A stretch of 48,118 nucleotides of DNA from the NCBI GenBank assembly GCA_946413655.1, contig CAMKLO010000020.1, positions 1 through 48,118 of the forward strand, read 5' to 3'. Of this stretch, positions 17,020-26,632 are shown piece after piece. How positions within the stretch are numbered: the stretch's first letter is position 1; each line of letters begins with the position of its first letter. A program made the translations under genes and the position numbers. This DNA comes from an uncultured Fibrobacter sp. GTDB lineage: Bacteria > Fibrobacterota > Fibrobacteria > Fibrobacterales > Fibrobacteraceae. The notes beneath the pieces were generated by a model that was given only the letters and a program-made list of their open reading frames with translations, did no database searches and was not told the DNA's origin.

Positions 17020-17047
17020 TTGACAATTTCAAAAAATAAATTATTTT
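17020..17047 (+). promoter_or_regulatory. sigma70-like promoter before the 54-residue ORF
   Basis: A perfect TTGACA (17020-17025), 16-nt spacer, TATTTT (17042-17047). The predicted start near 17054 is about 40 nt before the ATG at 17093. Confidence 0.6.
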
Positions 17048-17092
17048 CAAAAGACTAACGTTTTTCCATTTTCGCTTTCACAGGTACGATTT

Positions 17093-17257
17093 ATGGCTAT
17101 CGACTACAGACTTTTATCAGGGCAGTGCTCCTCCATTGGTGAGGAAAAAATTGAACATACACTTTCGGCAACCGCGAAGGTCATGCCGTTGCATCCGGGC
17201 AACAAGCGCCCGAGCGTGCACCGCGCTCCTAGAAAATCTTCGAAAAAAACTGCATAA
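17093..17257 (+). CDS. small basic hypothetical protein (54 aa)
   Basis: A 54-residue ORF that I do not recognise. It has an ATG preceded by AGGT at about 8 nt and a good sigma70-like promoter upstream. The second half is basic and proline-containing (HPGNKRPSVHRAPRKSSKKTA), which could suit nucleic-acid or ribosome binding, but that is speculative. It ends 40 nt before tgt, which has its own promoter. Its codon use (GTC, CCG, CGC) resembles neighbouring real genes. Moderate confidence that it is translated. Confidence 0.45.
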   Translation: MAIDYRLLSGQCSSIGEEKIEHTLSATAKVMPLHPGNKRPSVHRAPRKSSKKTA

Positions 17258-17262
17258 GTCTG

Positions 17263-17291
17263 TTCGACTGGATTATCGCGTTTTCTAAATT
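17263..17291 (+). promoter_or_regulatory. leaderless-type promoter of tgt
   Basis: TTCGAC (17263-17268), 17-nt spacer, TAAATT (17286-17291) inside the motif TTTTC-TAAATTTG. The hexamer ends 6 nt before the GTG start, predicting an mRNA that begins at the start codon. Confidence 0.65.
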
Positions 17292-17294
17292 TGA

Positions 17295-18440
<1,146 letters not shown>

Positions 18441-18614
18441 ACCTCGTTGTTGCATATAATACATTTATCGTAGCATAGGAATCTCGATTGTTCAAGGTGC
18501 CGTTTTTTTGAAATAAGTGTCAAAAAAATATGGATAAATGCTGCGTTAGGCCGGAATAACAACTATATTTATTTGTGTGAAACCGACGGCTTGTTTTTAA
18601 AAAAGGAGAAAATT

Positions 18615-21089
18615 GTGTCTAGGATTATTTTTAGCCTTTGGGTGTGCTTGCTAATTGTGGTGAATGCGTTCGCTATTAACAATGGCGATACGGTCCATGT
18701 CAATTATGACTTGCAGGGCGGCATTAACAATCCAAATAACGCGAATTTTTATGTATTTGATCGAAGTAATACAATTAAATATCCTTTGTTGCCACCCACA
18801 AAAGAAGGCTTTGAATTTCTAGGCTGGTATAATACTCGGCAAACACTTAATTTTATAGATAACAGCAAAAGAGATTACTTGTTCTCATACGAAAGTCCTA
18901 CTCAAGGGAACCAGCTTAGAGTTCATGCTCGTTGGGGAATCATTTCGAAAAAGCCTCAGGTAGATGAATCGGGATGTATGCTGGTTCACGATGCTGCGGA
19001 ACTTTATGGGGCTGTTAAATTTGCAGACAGCACATCTCGGCGTACCTGTATTTTCATAGAAAACGATATCGTTGTCAATAAAAATCTATTGTCCTCAAAT
19101 GGAGACGCGAATAAGGGCGATTTTTACTGGTGGCAACCTTTTAGATCTTTTAGTGGCGTAATTGAAGGGAATGGTCATACCATTTCGGGCCTGTACGGCA
19201 ATGTGGGCTTGATTCAAGAGGTTTCGTATGGTAATACGGTTATTCAGAATTTGGGAATTGTAGATTCGTATTTTAGCGGCGAAAATGCAGGTTCTTTTAT
19301 ATCAAATGTTTTTAACGGCAACCTTGAACTAAAGAATGTGTTCAGCTCGGCTACTGTTATAGGTACAAAAGGTTATGTCGGGGGACTCATTGGCTCCGTC
19401 GATGTTTTTGGCGACCCTTGTGTTGATGTCACTTTTGTTGCTGCTAGAAATCCTGCCGCATATACTATTCGTAATAGTCTGCGTTTCGTGACTATCGAAA
19501 ATTCCTATTCTGTCGGTTATTTGCGCGGCGAGGAAGGAGGCGGACTTGTCGGAATTTTGGATGCTATTACTATTAAAAATTCCTTCTATGCGGGCAAAAT
19601 TGATGTTACCAAAAAGTTCTCGGGAATTGGCCTAAAACAGAAGAAAACATGTTTGGTGCTTTCAGATGAAGATTTAACATTTGAGAATGTTTTTTACCCG
19701 GAAAATTTCTTGAATAGTGGATTTGAGGCTACGCCCGCATCGGATACGGAATTTGCCAATGGATCAGTTTACGAAAAATTGAAAAAAGGGACAGAGTACC
19801 CGATTTGGCAGCAGAAATCTGGCGATTCGTACCCGACATTGAACGGGGTGTATTATGACATTTTATATTACCTGAACAAGGGTGTCAACAACGCATCGAA
19901 TCCGACCTACTTTATGCCCAAACAGGAAGTTGTTTTGAAGCCCGCGTCAAAAGATGGCGATGTTTTTGAAGGCTGGTTCGCCGATTCCATCTTCACGAAA
20001 CCGGTTGAAAAAATTTCTGCTACAGCGGAAGGTAACCAAAGAGTCTTTGCCAAATGGAAAAACTGGTATTCCATTACTTACGTGAATGACGGTGACTATG
20101 GAATTGGAGGATCATCAAATCCCAAATACCGCGATGCGGATTCGGCGACTTTTGTGCTGGAGGAACCCATTGGAAATGGTCGCACTTTTGAGGGGTGGTT
20201 TACGGATTCGACATTCACGAAGCGGGTGACTGAACTGCCTCAAGGTAATACCGAAGATATCGTCCTTATCGGCAAGTGGAGTGGTCGCGAAATTACCTTG
20301 ATTTACGACTTGCATGGTGGCACGATGGGCGATGAAAAGAATCCGGAAAAAGTTGTAAATGGCGAGAATATCCTTCTTAAAAATCCGACTCGCGAAGGCT
20401 ACATTTTCCGAGGTTGGATTGATCCTGCAAAGTCTGGAATTTATCTGAATACGCGTTATGAAGCCTATTCCGCCAAATACGATACAATTTATTTTGATGC
20501 TAAATGGGTTTATGAACCCGAAAAACCGGCGGTAGATTCTAACGGCTGTTACCTTGTAACCAATGTTCATGAACTCTACTATTTCAACGATTTTGCAAAT
20601 GACTATTTGAATGAAAATCCGCCTGTTGATGCATGTATCCAAATCATGAACGATATTGTCGTGCATGAAAAATTAGATAGTTTGGGCCCTCAGGTTTTTG
20701 TCAACTATCATGGTTATGTGAGCTGGACTCCCTTAAATGGTTATAATAATCCGTTTGTCGGAATAATTTACGGTAATGGGCACACGATTAGTGGTTTGTT
20801 TATGGACTCAAAACTTCCGCAACCCGATGTCTTTAACGGAATCATTCAAAATAAAGCATTCGACGGAAAGTACCCTGAAGTGCAGAATTTGTACATATCG
20901 AACTATTACTACGATTGCGAAGTGCATCCGGCGAGGTTGTTAATAAACGCAAAGGGCTACGGCAATGGCGGCAAAATGTATATCCGCAACACGATAGCCC
21001 CAGCTCCGCTAAAGATAACTCGCGAACGAGGTTTCGACGTTAAAGGCCGTAACCTAAGGAATCGCCCCAATTATGGCGTGTATTTTTAG
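18615..21089 (+). CDS. large secreted protein with List-Bact (InlB B-type) repeats
   Basis: 824 residues from a GTG at 18615, chosen because AAAGGAGA sits 6 nt upstream and the protein then begins with a signal peptide (VSRIIFSLWVCLLIVVNAFA). At least four Listeria-Bacteroides repeat units are visible, each with a VxYDLxGG-type strand, PTKEGFEFLGWY-type core and WAKW-type end (near 20-115, 420-490, 500-560, 570-640). Between them are GLUG-like stretches (IEGNGHTISGLYG, GGLVGILD) typical of bacterial surface adhesins. The chain ends FDVKGRNLRNRPNYGVYF, which aligns without gaps to the GH43 C terminus. Likely cell-surface or secreted; partner unknown. Confidence 0.8.
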   Translation: MSRIIFSLWVCLLIVVNAFAINNGDTVHVNYDLQGGINNPNNANFYVFDRSNTIKYPLLPPTKEGFEFLGWYNTRQTLNFIDNSKRDYLFSYESPTQGNQLRVHARWGIISKKPQVDESGCMLVHDAAELYGAVKFADSTSRRTCIFIENDIVVNKNLLSSNGDANKGDFYWWQPFRSFSGVIEGNGHTISGLYGNVGLIQEVSYGNTVIQNLGIVDSYFSGENAGSFISNVFNGNLELKNVFSSATVIGTKGYVGGLIGSVDVFGDPCVDVTFVAARNPAAYTIRNSLRFVTIENSYSVGYLRGEEGGGLVGILDAITIKNSFYAGKIDVTKKFSGIGLKQKKTCLVLSDEDLTFENVFYPENFLNSGFEATPASDTEFANGSVYEKLKKGTEYPIWQQKSGDSYPTLNGVYYDILYYLNKGVNNASNPTYFMPKQEVVLKPASKDGDVFEGWFADSIFTKPVEKISATAEGNQRVFAKWKNWYSITYVNDGDYGIGGSSNPKYRDADSATFVLEEPIGNGRTFEGWFTDSTFTKRVTELPQGNTEDIVLIGKWSGREITLIYDLHGGTMGDEKNPEKVVNGENILLKNPTREGYIFRGWIDPAKSGIYLNTRYEAYSAKYDTIYFDAKWVYEPEKPAVDSNGCYLVTNVHELYYFNDFANDYLNENPPVDACIQIMNDIVVHEKLDSLGPQVFVNYHGYVSWTPLNGYNNPFVGIIYGNGHTISGLFMDSKLPQPDVFNGIIQNKAFDGKYPEVQNLYISNYYYDCEVHPARLLINAKGYGNGGKMYIRNTIAPAPLKITRERGFDVKGRNLRNRPNYGVYF

Positions 21090-21144
21090 TAGAACATTAC
21101 GACTGTAAAAAACACTGTATTTGCAAACGGTTGATTGCAAAATT

Positions 21145-21172
21145 CGGCAAAAATGCGTTTTTGCCGTTTTTT
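21145..21172 (+). terminator. rho-independent terminator
   Basis: CGGCAAAAA / TTTTTGCCG perfect 9-bp stem with a TGCG loop, followed by TTTTTT. It is 56 nt after the List-Bact repeat protein stop. Confidence 0.9.
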
Positions 21173-21192
21173 CTTGGTAGATTTGTAAGCAC

Positions 21193-21221
21193 TTGATTTT
21201 AAAATTTGAAAAAGGTATATT
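21193..21221 (+). promoter_or_regulatory. leaderless-type promoter of the small-protein/GNAT operon
   Basis: TTGATT (21193-21198), 17-nt spacer, TATATT (21216-21221) continuing TG. The hexamer ends 6 nt before the ATG at 21228. Confidence 0.7.
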
Positions 21222-21227
21222 TGAAAT

Positions 21228-21413
21228 ATGGCTTTACCGTATAATACAATTCCGATTTTAACGGGTGAAGTTGCCGAAGAATTTAACCGTCAGGTGGAAT
21301 ACAATTCTAAGTATTTGGCAGGCTCCCAATATAGCGCCGAGAAAGAGGCGTGGTGTCGTAGTATTATCGAAAATTCTAGATTGGATCAGCTAAAGAGAAC
21401 TTCATCAAAATGA
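21228..21413 (+). CDS. small protein upstream of GNAT gene, possible antitoxin
   Basis: 61 residues, soluble and charged, with the core IPILTGEVAEEFNRQVEYNS. I do not identify a DNA-binding fold with confidence. It overlaps the next gene by 4 nt (ATGA), so it is translationally coupled to an acetyltransferase. A short first gene plus an overlapping GNAT gene is the usual layout of acetyltransferase toxin-antitoxin pairs, so an antitoxin role is inferred from context only. Confidence 0.6.
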   Translation: MALPYNTIPILTGEVAEEFNRQVEYNSKYLAGSQYSAEKEAWCRSIIENSRLDQLKRTSSK

Positions 21414-22012
21414 AATTGTCGGATTTTTCTTTTTGTACTCTCGGAGCGCCCATCCGAGACCTGTCCTCGTTTGATTGTGAACGTAAATCTATTAACGATT
21501 TCTTTAGAAATGAGGCTTTAGATTATCAAAGTGAATTGTTTGGAAAAACATATTTGCTTACACCTCGTAATGATTTAAGTAAAGTTGCTGCGGCTTTTAC
21601 TGTGGCGAATGCGAGCTTGTTCACTCGGTTGCTTCCAAATTCTAGAAAAAAGAAGGTAGGTTACGAAGTTCGACATTCGAAAGGGGATATAAACCATCCT
21701 GCCGTCTTGTTGGGGCAACTAGGTGTTGACCTTCAGTTTGCAGGTCATGGGCTAGGATCGCAAATTATAGAATTTGTTGCACAGTGGTTTGCTGGGGAGA
21801 AAAATAAGTCGGGGTGTCGGCATATGATTGTAGATGCCTTCAATGAAAGTGAACTTTTATCGTTCTACGCTAATTGCGGTTTAATGCCTGTTTTTGGAAA
21901 TATTGAGCAAGAGCGTAAATACAGGCAACTTGAAGATGATGGCAGGCCTTTGAATACTCGGCTGTTGTATCGTGACTTGGTATTGTTGCGGAGAGAATCT
22001 ATTCGAGGATAG
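21410..22012 (+). CDS. GNAT-family N-acetyltransferase, possible toxin
   Basis: 200 residues. The acetyl-CoA-binding strand-loop is seen as LLGQLGVDLQFAGHGLGSQIIEF (GxGxG-like, near 100-122). It is followed by MIVDAFNESELLSFYANCGLMPV, the typical GNAT C-terminal motif with the YxxxGF-like element YANCGL. The layout and opening (FDCERKSINDFFRNEA) resemble TacT-like acetyltransferase toxins, which acetylate aminoacyl-tRNA. The adjoining 61-residue gene supports this, but a housekeeping acetyltransferase cannot be ruled out. There is no terminator before ahbC. Confidence 0.75.
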   Translation: MKLSDFSFCTLGAPIRDLSSFDCERKSINDFFRNEALDYQSELFGKTYLLTPRNDLSKVAAAFTVANASLFTRLLPNSRKKKVGYEVRHSKGDINHPAVLLGQLGVDLQFAGHGLGSQIIEFVAQWFAGEKNKSGCRHMIVDAFNESELLSFYANCGLMPVFGNIEQERKYRQLEDDGRPLNTRLLYRDLVLLRRESIRG

Positions 22013-22084
22013 TTTGCCATCGCATAACAATAATTTCAGCTTAAAAACAGATGTATGGCTTTAAGGCGCAACGAGGAAATTTTC

Positions 22085-22090
22085 TACCTT
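22085..22090 (+). promoter_or_regulatory. leaderless-type -10 of ahbC
   Basis: TTTTC-TACCTTTG: the TACCTT hexamer ends 6 nt before the ATG at 22097. The -35 is weak. The arrangement is the same as at tgt and hemA. Confidence 0.55.
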
Positions 22091-22096
22091 TGGCGC

Positions 22097-23269
22097 ATGA
22101 TTAGTATTACCAAGCTTTTGATGGATACCTCGAACTTTGGGGATTCTCTTCGTTATGAACCTCACGCTCACAAGGCGACAAACGGTGTGGGCGCAGGACG
22201 TGGCCCGGTGGTGGTGTGGAACTGCACCAAGACTTGCAACTTGAAATGTGTCCACTGCTATGCGCGTTCCGAGGCAATTAAGTACCAGAACGAACTTACG
22301 CACGAAGAGGGTATCAAGCTTATTGACCAGCTTGCGGAATTTAATGTGCCGGTGCTGTTGTTCAGCGGTGGCGAACCGCTTTTGCGTCCGGACTTTTTTG
22401 AACTTGCGAACTATGCGGCGAGCAAGGGCATTCGTCCGACGATTTCGACGAACGGCACCTGTATTACACCGGATGTGGCGCAGAAGCTTAAAGCGATGGG
22501 CGTGGGCTATGTGGGTATCAGCTTGGACGGTTGCGAAGATACGCACGATAAGTTCCGTGGCAAGCAGGGGGCGTACCAGCTCGCGTTGCGCGGTATCCGC
22601 AACTGCGTGGCGACGGGTCAGAAGGTCGGGCTGCGCTTCACGATTACGCGTTACAATGTGCAGGATTTGAATGCGATTTTTGACTTGCTCGAAGCCGAAA
22701 ATATTGACCGTGTGTGCTTCTATCATTTGGTGTATAGCGGTCGTGGTTCTGCGATGGTCGCAAACGACTTGAATCATGAAGAGAGCCGCAAGGCGATGGA
22801 TTTGATTATCGACCGCACTTTAGATTTTAAGAAGCGCGGTGTGAATAAGGAAATTTTGACCGTCGATAACCACGCGGATGCCGTTTATTTGTACCAGCGC
22901 ATGAGACGAGAAGACCCTGCGCTTGCAGAAAAGGTTTTGGAACTGATTCAGCGTAACGGCGGTAATCGCAGCGGTATGGCGTTCGGCAATATCGATAGTG
23001 TTGGCAATGTGCATCCGGATCAGTTTACGCAGTACATTACGCTTGGGAATGTACGCGAACGCAGTTTTGGTGATATCTGGACAGACTTGTCGAACCCGAT
23101 TATGGCGGGGCTCAAGAACCGCAAACCGCTTTTGAAGGGACGTTGCCCGAAATGCGCTTACTTGAATTTGTGCAACGGCAATTTCCGCACGCGTGCCGAG
23201 GCGGTGACGGGCGATTTCTGGGCTGAAGACCCGGCTTGCTATTTGACAGACGAAGAAATTGGGCTTTGA
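22097..23269 (+). CDS. ahbC: radical SAM 12,18-didecarboxysiroheme deacetylase AhbC
   Basis: 390 residues from the ATG at 22097 (MISITKLLMDTSNFGDSLRY, the usual AhbC start); an upstream ATG at 22055 is less likely because of the promoter position. CNLKCVHCYA holds the radical-SAM 4Fe-4S cysteines, followed by LLFSGGEPLLRPDF. A C-terminal cysteine set CPKCAYLNLC plus PAC binds an auxiliary cluster. The enzyme removes the two acetate side chains of didecarboxysiroheme to give Fe-coproporphyrin III. It is followed by ahbAB and other siroheme/heme genes, which rules out most other NirJ-like roles. No denitrification d1 genes are present. Confidence 0.92.
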   Translation: MISITKLLMDTSNFGDSLRYEPHAHKATNGVGAGRGPVVVWNCTKTCNLKCVHCYARSEAIKYQNELTHEEGIKLIDQLAEFNVPVLLFSGGEPLLRPDFFELANYAASKGIRPTISTNGTCITPDVAQKLKAMGVGYVGISLDGCEDTHDKFRGKQGAYQLALRGIRNCVATGQKVGLRFTITRYNVQDLNAIFDLLEAENIDRVCFYHLVYSGRGSAMVANDLNHEESRKAMDLIIDRTLDFKKRGVNKEILTVDNHADAVYLYQRMRREDPALAEKVLELIQRNGGNRSGMAFGNIDSVGNVHPDQFTQYITLGNVRERSFGDIWTDLSNPIMAGLKNRKPLLKGRCPKCAYLNLCNGNFRTRAEAVTGDFWAEDPACYLTDEEIGL

Positions 23270-23383
23270 GGTGTGAGGTCGGTCGCTGCGCTCCCTTTGA
23301 GGAGTGAGGATCGTGTGTCATTCTGATTGCGTTGCGCTCGTGTCATTCTGAGGACCGTAGGGACGAAGAATCCAGTGATTTAA
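23268..23383 (+). repeat. cluster of dispersed palindromic repeats between ahbC and ahbAB
   Basis: The whole gap is repeat DNA: a GAGGTGTGAGGTC...GAGGAGTGAGG element (23268-23310), a half copy GTCATTCTGATTGCG (from 23317) and a full GTCATTCTGAGGACC...GAATCCAGTG copy (23342-23376). These are the same elements that occur in frame inside neighbouring genes. No Shine-Dalgarno is visible before ahbAB. Confidence 0.8.
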
Positions 23384-23384
23384 A

Positions 23385-24569
23385 ATGAATGAATTAGATC
23401 AAAAACTTCTCGCGATTATACAGGACGGCTTCCCGTTGGTGGAACGCCCGTATTTGCGCTTGGCTGAAATGTTGAATTGCGATGGCGTGAATAAAGTTGA
23501 CGAAAGTGATGCTAGCGAAAAATGCGCGAAACTTGTTGTTTCTGAACAAGATGTTTTTGATGAAGTTGAAAAAATGCGCGCTTCGGGCGTGATTCGTCGC
23601 ATCGGTGGCGTGTATGATTCCAAAAATCTCGGTTTTATTTCGAGACTTTGTGCGGGAACGGTTCCTGCTTCGTCGCAAGATTTTTCTACAGAATCACACG
23701 ATGAAACGCCGATGGAAAAGTTTGCCGCAGTCGTGATGAGCGAACCTGCGATTACGCACAATTACATTCGCAGCCACGAATACAATGTGTGGCTTACGGT
23801 CATTGCCGAGAATGAAGCGGCTATAGAGACGATTGTGGAACGAATTTGTGCGAAAACGGAATTGCACGATGTACATGTTCTCTCTGCGACGAAAAAATTT
23901 AAGATAAATACGGTGATGGGCGCTAGCGCGCCAGTAGTCAGTAGGCAGTGGTTAGTAAACAGGATTGGAGGCGAGAGCGTTGTGAAGGAACGTCATTCTG
24001 ACAACCGAAGGTTGGAAGAATCCAGTAATTTTCGAGGAAATCTCTCCGATGCTGACCGCACCCGTATTCGCACAGCATGTGATGACATTCCGCATACGCT
24101 TACGCCGTTTGAGGATTGGGGCGTATCTTGCGACGAACTCCGTGAAGACCTTGTTGCAAAACGCATGCGCCGCTTTGGGGCGATTCTCCGCCATCAGAAC
24201 GCAGGCTTTGCATTTAATGCAATGGTTTGCTTTAGGATAGACGAAAGACGAGAGACGAGAGACGAGAGTGGTTCGGCGTGCTCACAAATTTTACGCCATC
24301 CTGAGCGTTTCGATGACATTATCCAGAACGGGGCTGCGGTTCTAAAGGCGGGTTCGATTCTTGCATTGAATCCGCATATTTCTCATTGCTACGAACGTCC
24401 GTCTTTTGAAAAATTTCCGTACAACTTGTATGCAATGATGCACGCTCCGTCAGCGGAATTGCTGTCACGCTATATCGAAGATGCCGCAAAATCCATTGAT
24501 AATAATAATTATGTTGTTTTAAATTCCTTGCGGGAACTCAAGAAAACAAGCTATAGATTTTTTCTTTGA
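23385..24569 (+). CDS. ahbA/ahbB: fused siroheme decarboxylase AhbA-AhbB
   Basis: 394 residues: two AsnC/Lrp-type siroheme decarboxylase halves in one chain. Half 1 (about 1-180) has an N-terminal wHTH, GVIRRIGGVYD and the substrate-site ITHNYIRSHEYNVWLTV. Half 2 (about 215-394) has MRRFGAILRHQNAGFAFNAM and ISHCYERPSFEKFPYNLYAM. Together they convert siroheme to 12,18-didecarboxysiroheme. AhbA and AhbB are usually separate subunits. The chain carries three repeat-derived inserts: a QWLVNRI stretch near 183-192, RHSDNRRLEESS at 203-214, both in the linker, and DERRETRDES near 286 inside half 2. All keep the frame. Function is likely retained because key motifs are intact. Confidence 0.88.
   Translation: MNELDQKLLAIIQDGFPLVERPYLRLAEMLNCDGVNKVDESDASEKCAKLVVSEQDVFDEVEKMRASGVIRRIGGVYDSKNLGFISRLCAGTVPASSQDFSTESHDETPMEKFAAVVMSEPAITHNYIRSHEYNVWLTVIAENEAAIETIVERICAKTELHDVHVLSATKKFKINTVMGASAPVVSRQWLVNRIGGESVVKERHSDNRRLEESSNFRGNLSDADRTRIRTACDDIPHTLTPFEDWGVSCDELREDLVAKRMRRFGAILRHQNAGFAFNAMVCFRIDERRETRDESGSACSQILRHPERFDDIIQNGAAVLKAGSILALNPHISHCYERPSFEKFPYNLYAMMHAPSAELLSRYIEDAAKSIDNNNYVVLNSLRELKKTSYRFFL
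23932..24026 (+). repeat. in-frame repeats forming the AhbA-AhbB linker
   Basis: 23932-23960 is a CAGTAGTCAGTAGGCAGTGGTTAG word run. 23992-24026 is a GTCATTCTGA...GAATCCAGT palindromic element (35 bp). Both are translated without a stop. Confidence 0.8.
24238..24269 (+). repeat. in-frame TAGACGAAAGACGAGAGACGAGAG repeat in ahbAB
   Basis: A GACGAGA iteration is translated as DERRETRDES inside the AhbB half. The same family recurs at 29144, 30835 and 33930. Confidence 0.8.
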
Positions 24570-24587
24570 GTAAAGCTATCTCAAATT

Positions 24588-25223
24588 CTAGAATCGGTAA
24601 CCTACGCCGAGATATGTTAAACCTCGTTGTCCCCAAAGCAAAAAGGGTATTTGGAATCGTAGGGATACAGGATGACCGATTTCAAAACCAAATAAGGATA
24701 TATGCCCCATGGGAGCGATTTCGTCGCCGTTGGTTATTATACCTAAGTCTATCTCAAAAAATAGATTAACGAAGCTTCTTGGGTCACTTCCGTTAAACTT
24801 GAATTTTCCCATTAGGGAATATACAGGATTTTTTGTAAGGGATATGTTTGCGACAAGCCCTGTTTCTATGTTGTTAGAAAATATATAACCATAGTTGATG
24901 GATATTGCTCCATAAGAACATTCAAAGATGTCTTCGCATTTATCATCAAAAAGGTGACCCAATGAAGTTCCAAGGTCTGTTAACGTTAAAAAGTTATACT
25001 CGATTCCTATGCTATGGTGCCTAAAATAGTCTCTCTGATTGACTGTTTTCTGATTGCTGTCGGCTTTGGTTGCTGAAGTTGTGTCTTGGTTTGTTCTAGA
25101 ATTTGTATCTACATGACTTTCGGTGATAGGCGTGTTTTCAACATAGGCATCCATCTCCCACGCGTTTGCGTACGAAACAAAAAATAACGAAATAATTGTT
25201 GCAATTACGGTTCTTTTAATCAT
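24588..25223 (-). CDS. predicted outer-membrane beta-barrel-like protein
   Basis: 211 residues, family not recognised. A signal peptide (MIKRTVIATIISLFFVSYANA) is followed by a Thr/Asn/Gln-rich linker and alternating hydrophobic strands from about residue 70. The chain ends GLTYLGVGYRF, and a terminal Phe after aromatic alternation is typical of outer-membrane barrels. This points to an outer-membrane location in a diderm cell. It lies on the opposite strand between ahbAB and hemA, convergent with ahbAB by 18 nt. Confidence 0.65.
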   Translation of the reverse strand: MIKRTVIATIISLFFVSYANAWEMDAYVENTPITESHVDTNSRTNQDTTSATKADSNQKTVNQRDYFRHHSIGIEYNFLTLTDLGTSLGHLFDDKCEDIFECSYGAISINYGYIFSNNIETGLVANISLTKNPVYSLMGKFKFNGSDPRSFVNLFFEIDLGIITNGDEIAPMGHISLFGFEIGHPVSLRFQIPFLLWGQRGLTYLGVGYRF

Positions 25224-25361
25224 TTAATGGTGTCCTTGAATATGTCGAAAACTGCATCTAATATAAATAAAATAATTGAATAAATCCAATAAAAAGATGT
25301 TTTTTTCGTATAAAAATAGATATTGGTTTGTTGTTTTAATAAATAGGAACGGTCGATTTTC

Positions 25362-25367
25362 TATCTT
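25362..25367 (+). promoter_or_regulatory. leaderless-type -10 of hemA
   Basis: TTTTC-TATCTTTG: the TATCTT hexamer ends 6 nt before the hemA ATG at 25374, with no Shine-Dalgarno in between. The -35 is weak. Confidence 0.6.
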
Positions 25368-25373
25368 TGGGTT

Positions 25374-26624
25374 ATGCGCAAAATTTACATGGCAGGAATG
25401 AGCCACAAGGTGGCCGAAATCGCAATCCGCGAAAAATTTTACATCCCGATGGATGTCAAGACTGAGGCGTTAAGTCGTTCTCCGTTTGACGAACTCTTGA
25501 TTCTTGCCACTTGTAACCGTACCGAGATTTATGTTGCAAGCGACTGCGACTTGGATACCACTGAATTGGTCCGCTATGTTTGTGGCCTTACGCACCAGAA
25601 CTATGATGTCTTCGCAAAGTTCTTCTACACGAAGGTGGGCGAGGATGTTGTCCATCATGTGATGAACGTGTGTGCGGGGCTTGATTCTGTGGCAATGGGT
25701 GAAGACCAAATTTTGCACCAGATAGACCGAGCGTACGAAACGGCACATCAGCTCAAGGCGACCGGTAATAGCTTGAATAAGCTGTTCCAAAGCGCAATAC
25801 ATACGACTAAGCGAATAAAGACCGAGACGAACCTGAGCAAACTCAGTTGTAATATTCCGTTCCTTGCGATGAAACAGGTGCAAAAGACTTTCGACGATCT
25901 CGAAAACCGCACGGTTTATATTGTCGGGCTTGGCGAGATGGGTTCGCTAATGCTTAAGTATGTACAAGAGAATACGACAAAGATTTTTGCAAGCAGCAAG
26001 ACTTTTGCAAATGCCGAAAAATATGGCGATGTGCTTACTCCGGTTCGTTTTGAAGACCGCTACAGCGTTTTGGGCAAGAGCGATGTTCTGATTCTTTGCA
26101 GTGCATGCCAGGAACCGATTATCACGAAGGATGAATTTGAAAAAGCGGTTCAAACTGCCGGGTCTGCTGAAGATACAGTTTTGTTGAAACGTCTTGTCGT
26201 GGACCTTGCTAATCCGCGTAACGCTGAGCCTTCTATCGGGGATTTGCCCGGTGTGCAATACGTTTGCGTCGATGATTTGGAACAAATTGTTTCCGAAAAT
26301 CGTCGTTTGCGGATGATTGAACTTGAGGCCGCTCAAAAGATTTTGCAAGAAGGTATCGAAGAATTTATGCAGTGGTATCGCATGGACGATATCGCGAAAG
26401 ATATTCATGTCTTTGCGGATAAGATGGTGGCGACGGCGAATGATGAATCGGAAAAGCTGTTGCGTTCGCTCCCGGACGTGTCTGATGCGGACAAGAAACG
26501 CATCCATATGATGTATGTGCGTTTTGCGAAAAAGATGGCAAACGATTATTTGTATAAGGTGAAAGATTCGAATTCGGCTGAAGACGTGTTGACGTACTTG
26601 AAATGCCTTCGTGAATGCAATTAG
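25374..26624 (+). CDS. hemA: glutamyl-tRNA reductase
   Basis: 416 residues. It reduces glutamyl-tRNA with NADPH to glutamate-1-semialdehyde, the first committed step of tetrapyrrole synthesis. MAGMSHKVAEIAIREKF, catalytic Cys in LATCNRTEIY near 50, GLDSVAMGEDQILHQI near 103, the NADP-binding VYIVGLGEMGSLML near 185, VVDLANPRN and the C-terminal dimerisation helices are all present. It begins the hemA-hemC unit, with hemC 8 nt downstream. The mRNA is predicted to be leaderless. No repeat insert was seen in this gene. Confidence 0.97.
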   Translation: MRKIYMAGMSHKVAEIAIREKFYIPMDVKTEALSRSPFDELLILATCNRTEIYVASDCDLDTTELVRYVCGLTHQNYDVFAKFFYTKVGEDVVHHVMNVCAGLDSVAMGEDQILHQIDRAYETAHQLKATGNSLNKLFQSAIHTTKRIKTETNLSKLSCNIPFLAMKQVQKTFDDLENRTVYIVGLGEMGSLMLKYVQENTTKIFASSKTFANAEKYGDVLTPVRFEDRYSVLGKSDVLILCSACQEPIITKDEFEKAVQTAGSAEDTVLLKRLVVDLANPRNAEPSIGDLPGVQYVCVDDLEQIVSENRRLRMIELEAAQKILQEGIEEFMQWYRMDDIAKDIHVFADKMVATANDESEKLLRSLPDVSDADKKRIHMMYVRFAKKMANDYLYKVKDSNSAEDVLTYLKCLRECN

Positions 26625-26632
26625 GGGTGACT

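Noticed and set aside
22055..22096. Upstream ATG of ahbC adding 14 residues
   Set aside because: The -10 box TACCTTTG lies inside this extension and AhbC proteins normally begin at MIS(I/V).
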